Below are positions 63,890-64,000 of a stretch of 64,000 bases of DNA, in pieces. The first letter of the stretch is position 1; every line of letters starts with the position of its first letter. Where the stretch lies: NCBI GenBank assembly GCA_017434455.1, contig JAFRFG010000044.1, forward strand, positions 1 through 64,000, read 5' to 3'. This DNA is from Thermoguttaceae bacterium. GTDB lineage: Bacteria; Planctomycetota; Planctomycetia; Pirellulales; Thermoguttaceae. The position numbers and the translations under genes were made by a program. A model generated the notes under the pieces. The model was not told the DNA's origin and did not search any database. It saw only the letters and a program-made list of their open reading frames with translations.

Positions 63890-64000
63890 GCCTCGGCCGC
63901 GGGGGGAATAGCCGATAGAACCGATATACCGTTCCGCTAACGCGCCGCCGGGCTGAATAATCGGAATAATAAAACTTGACGAGCCCCGAAAACCGGCTAG
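63890..64000. other. End of window, no feature seen
   Basis: About 110 bp after the integrase stop without recognisable genes. The first 30 bases are GC-rich and loosely like the 5' end of the dispersed repeat, but the match is too weak to call. Confidence 0.3.

Overview
The window reads as chromosomal DNA of a planctomycete (Planctomycetota, PVC superphylum), probably a Pirellulales-type organism. The markers are a DUF1559 prepilin-like protein with a partner lipoprotein, the small basic PVC signature protein, a TPR protein fused to two RNA polymerase alpha-CTD-like domains, a membrane-anchored prenyltransferase/squalene-cyclase-like protein, and two divergent GroELs around one GroES. Most of the sequence is GC-rich. 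The exception is a visibly more AT-rich island at about 19.4-23.0 kb that carries a Sel1-repeat gene. I found no tRNA, rRNA or CRISPR array.

Layout. 0-11 kb: end of a LamG-domain gene, a large secreted protein, the PVC small basic protein, a RidA/FkbO-like protein, rplM-rpsI, an htrA-ispG pair and a prenyltransferase-like membrane protein. 11-19.4 kb: a BASS-type transporter whose 3' end overlaps a convergent membrane-protein gene, a FlgI-like lipoprotein, and smc. 19.4-23 kb: a Sel1-repeat gene cut short by a TGG-to-TGA nonsense change. 23-28.3 kb (minus strand): a run thrC, PfkB kinase, SIS isomerase, PIG-L deacetylase, glutamine-amidotransferase-like protein, suggestive of amino-sugar metabolism. 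28.6-30.1 kb: an alpha-oxoamine-synthase homologue that lacks the PLP lysine. 30.1-36.2 kb (minus strand): a chaperone block groEL-groES-groEL-dnaJ-grpE-zinc-ribbon protein. 36.6-39.7 kb: a secreted WD40 protein and an NRDE protein.

39.8-53.5 kb holds the most unusual arrangement. A two-gene module (a polytopic membrane protein with a helical C-terminal domain, followed by a TolB-like beta-propeller lipoprotein with one CxxCH heme motif) occurs twice, in opposite orientations. The first copy is downstream of an FHA/sigma-54 activator and a GT2 glycosyltransferase. The second is downstream of a DUF11 protein and larE. I take this as the best candidate for an undescribed system: a membrane complex with a heme-carrying outer propeller.

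53.5-61.1 kb is bracketed by two inverted copies of a roughly 430-bp non-coding repeat. Between them lie the DUF1559 gene with its lipoprotein, the TPR-alphaCTD protein and a GH99/71-like secreted protein. A Ser/Thr kinase and a tyrosine recombinase with a substituted active-site position follow, up to the window end.

Functions are assigned from recognised motifs and family memory. No database search was run, and identity statements are by eye.
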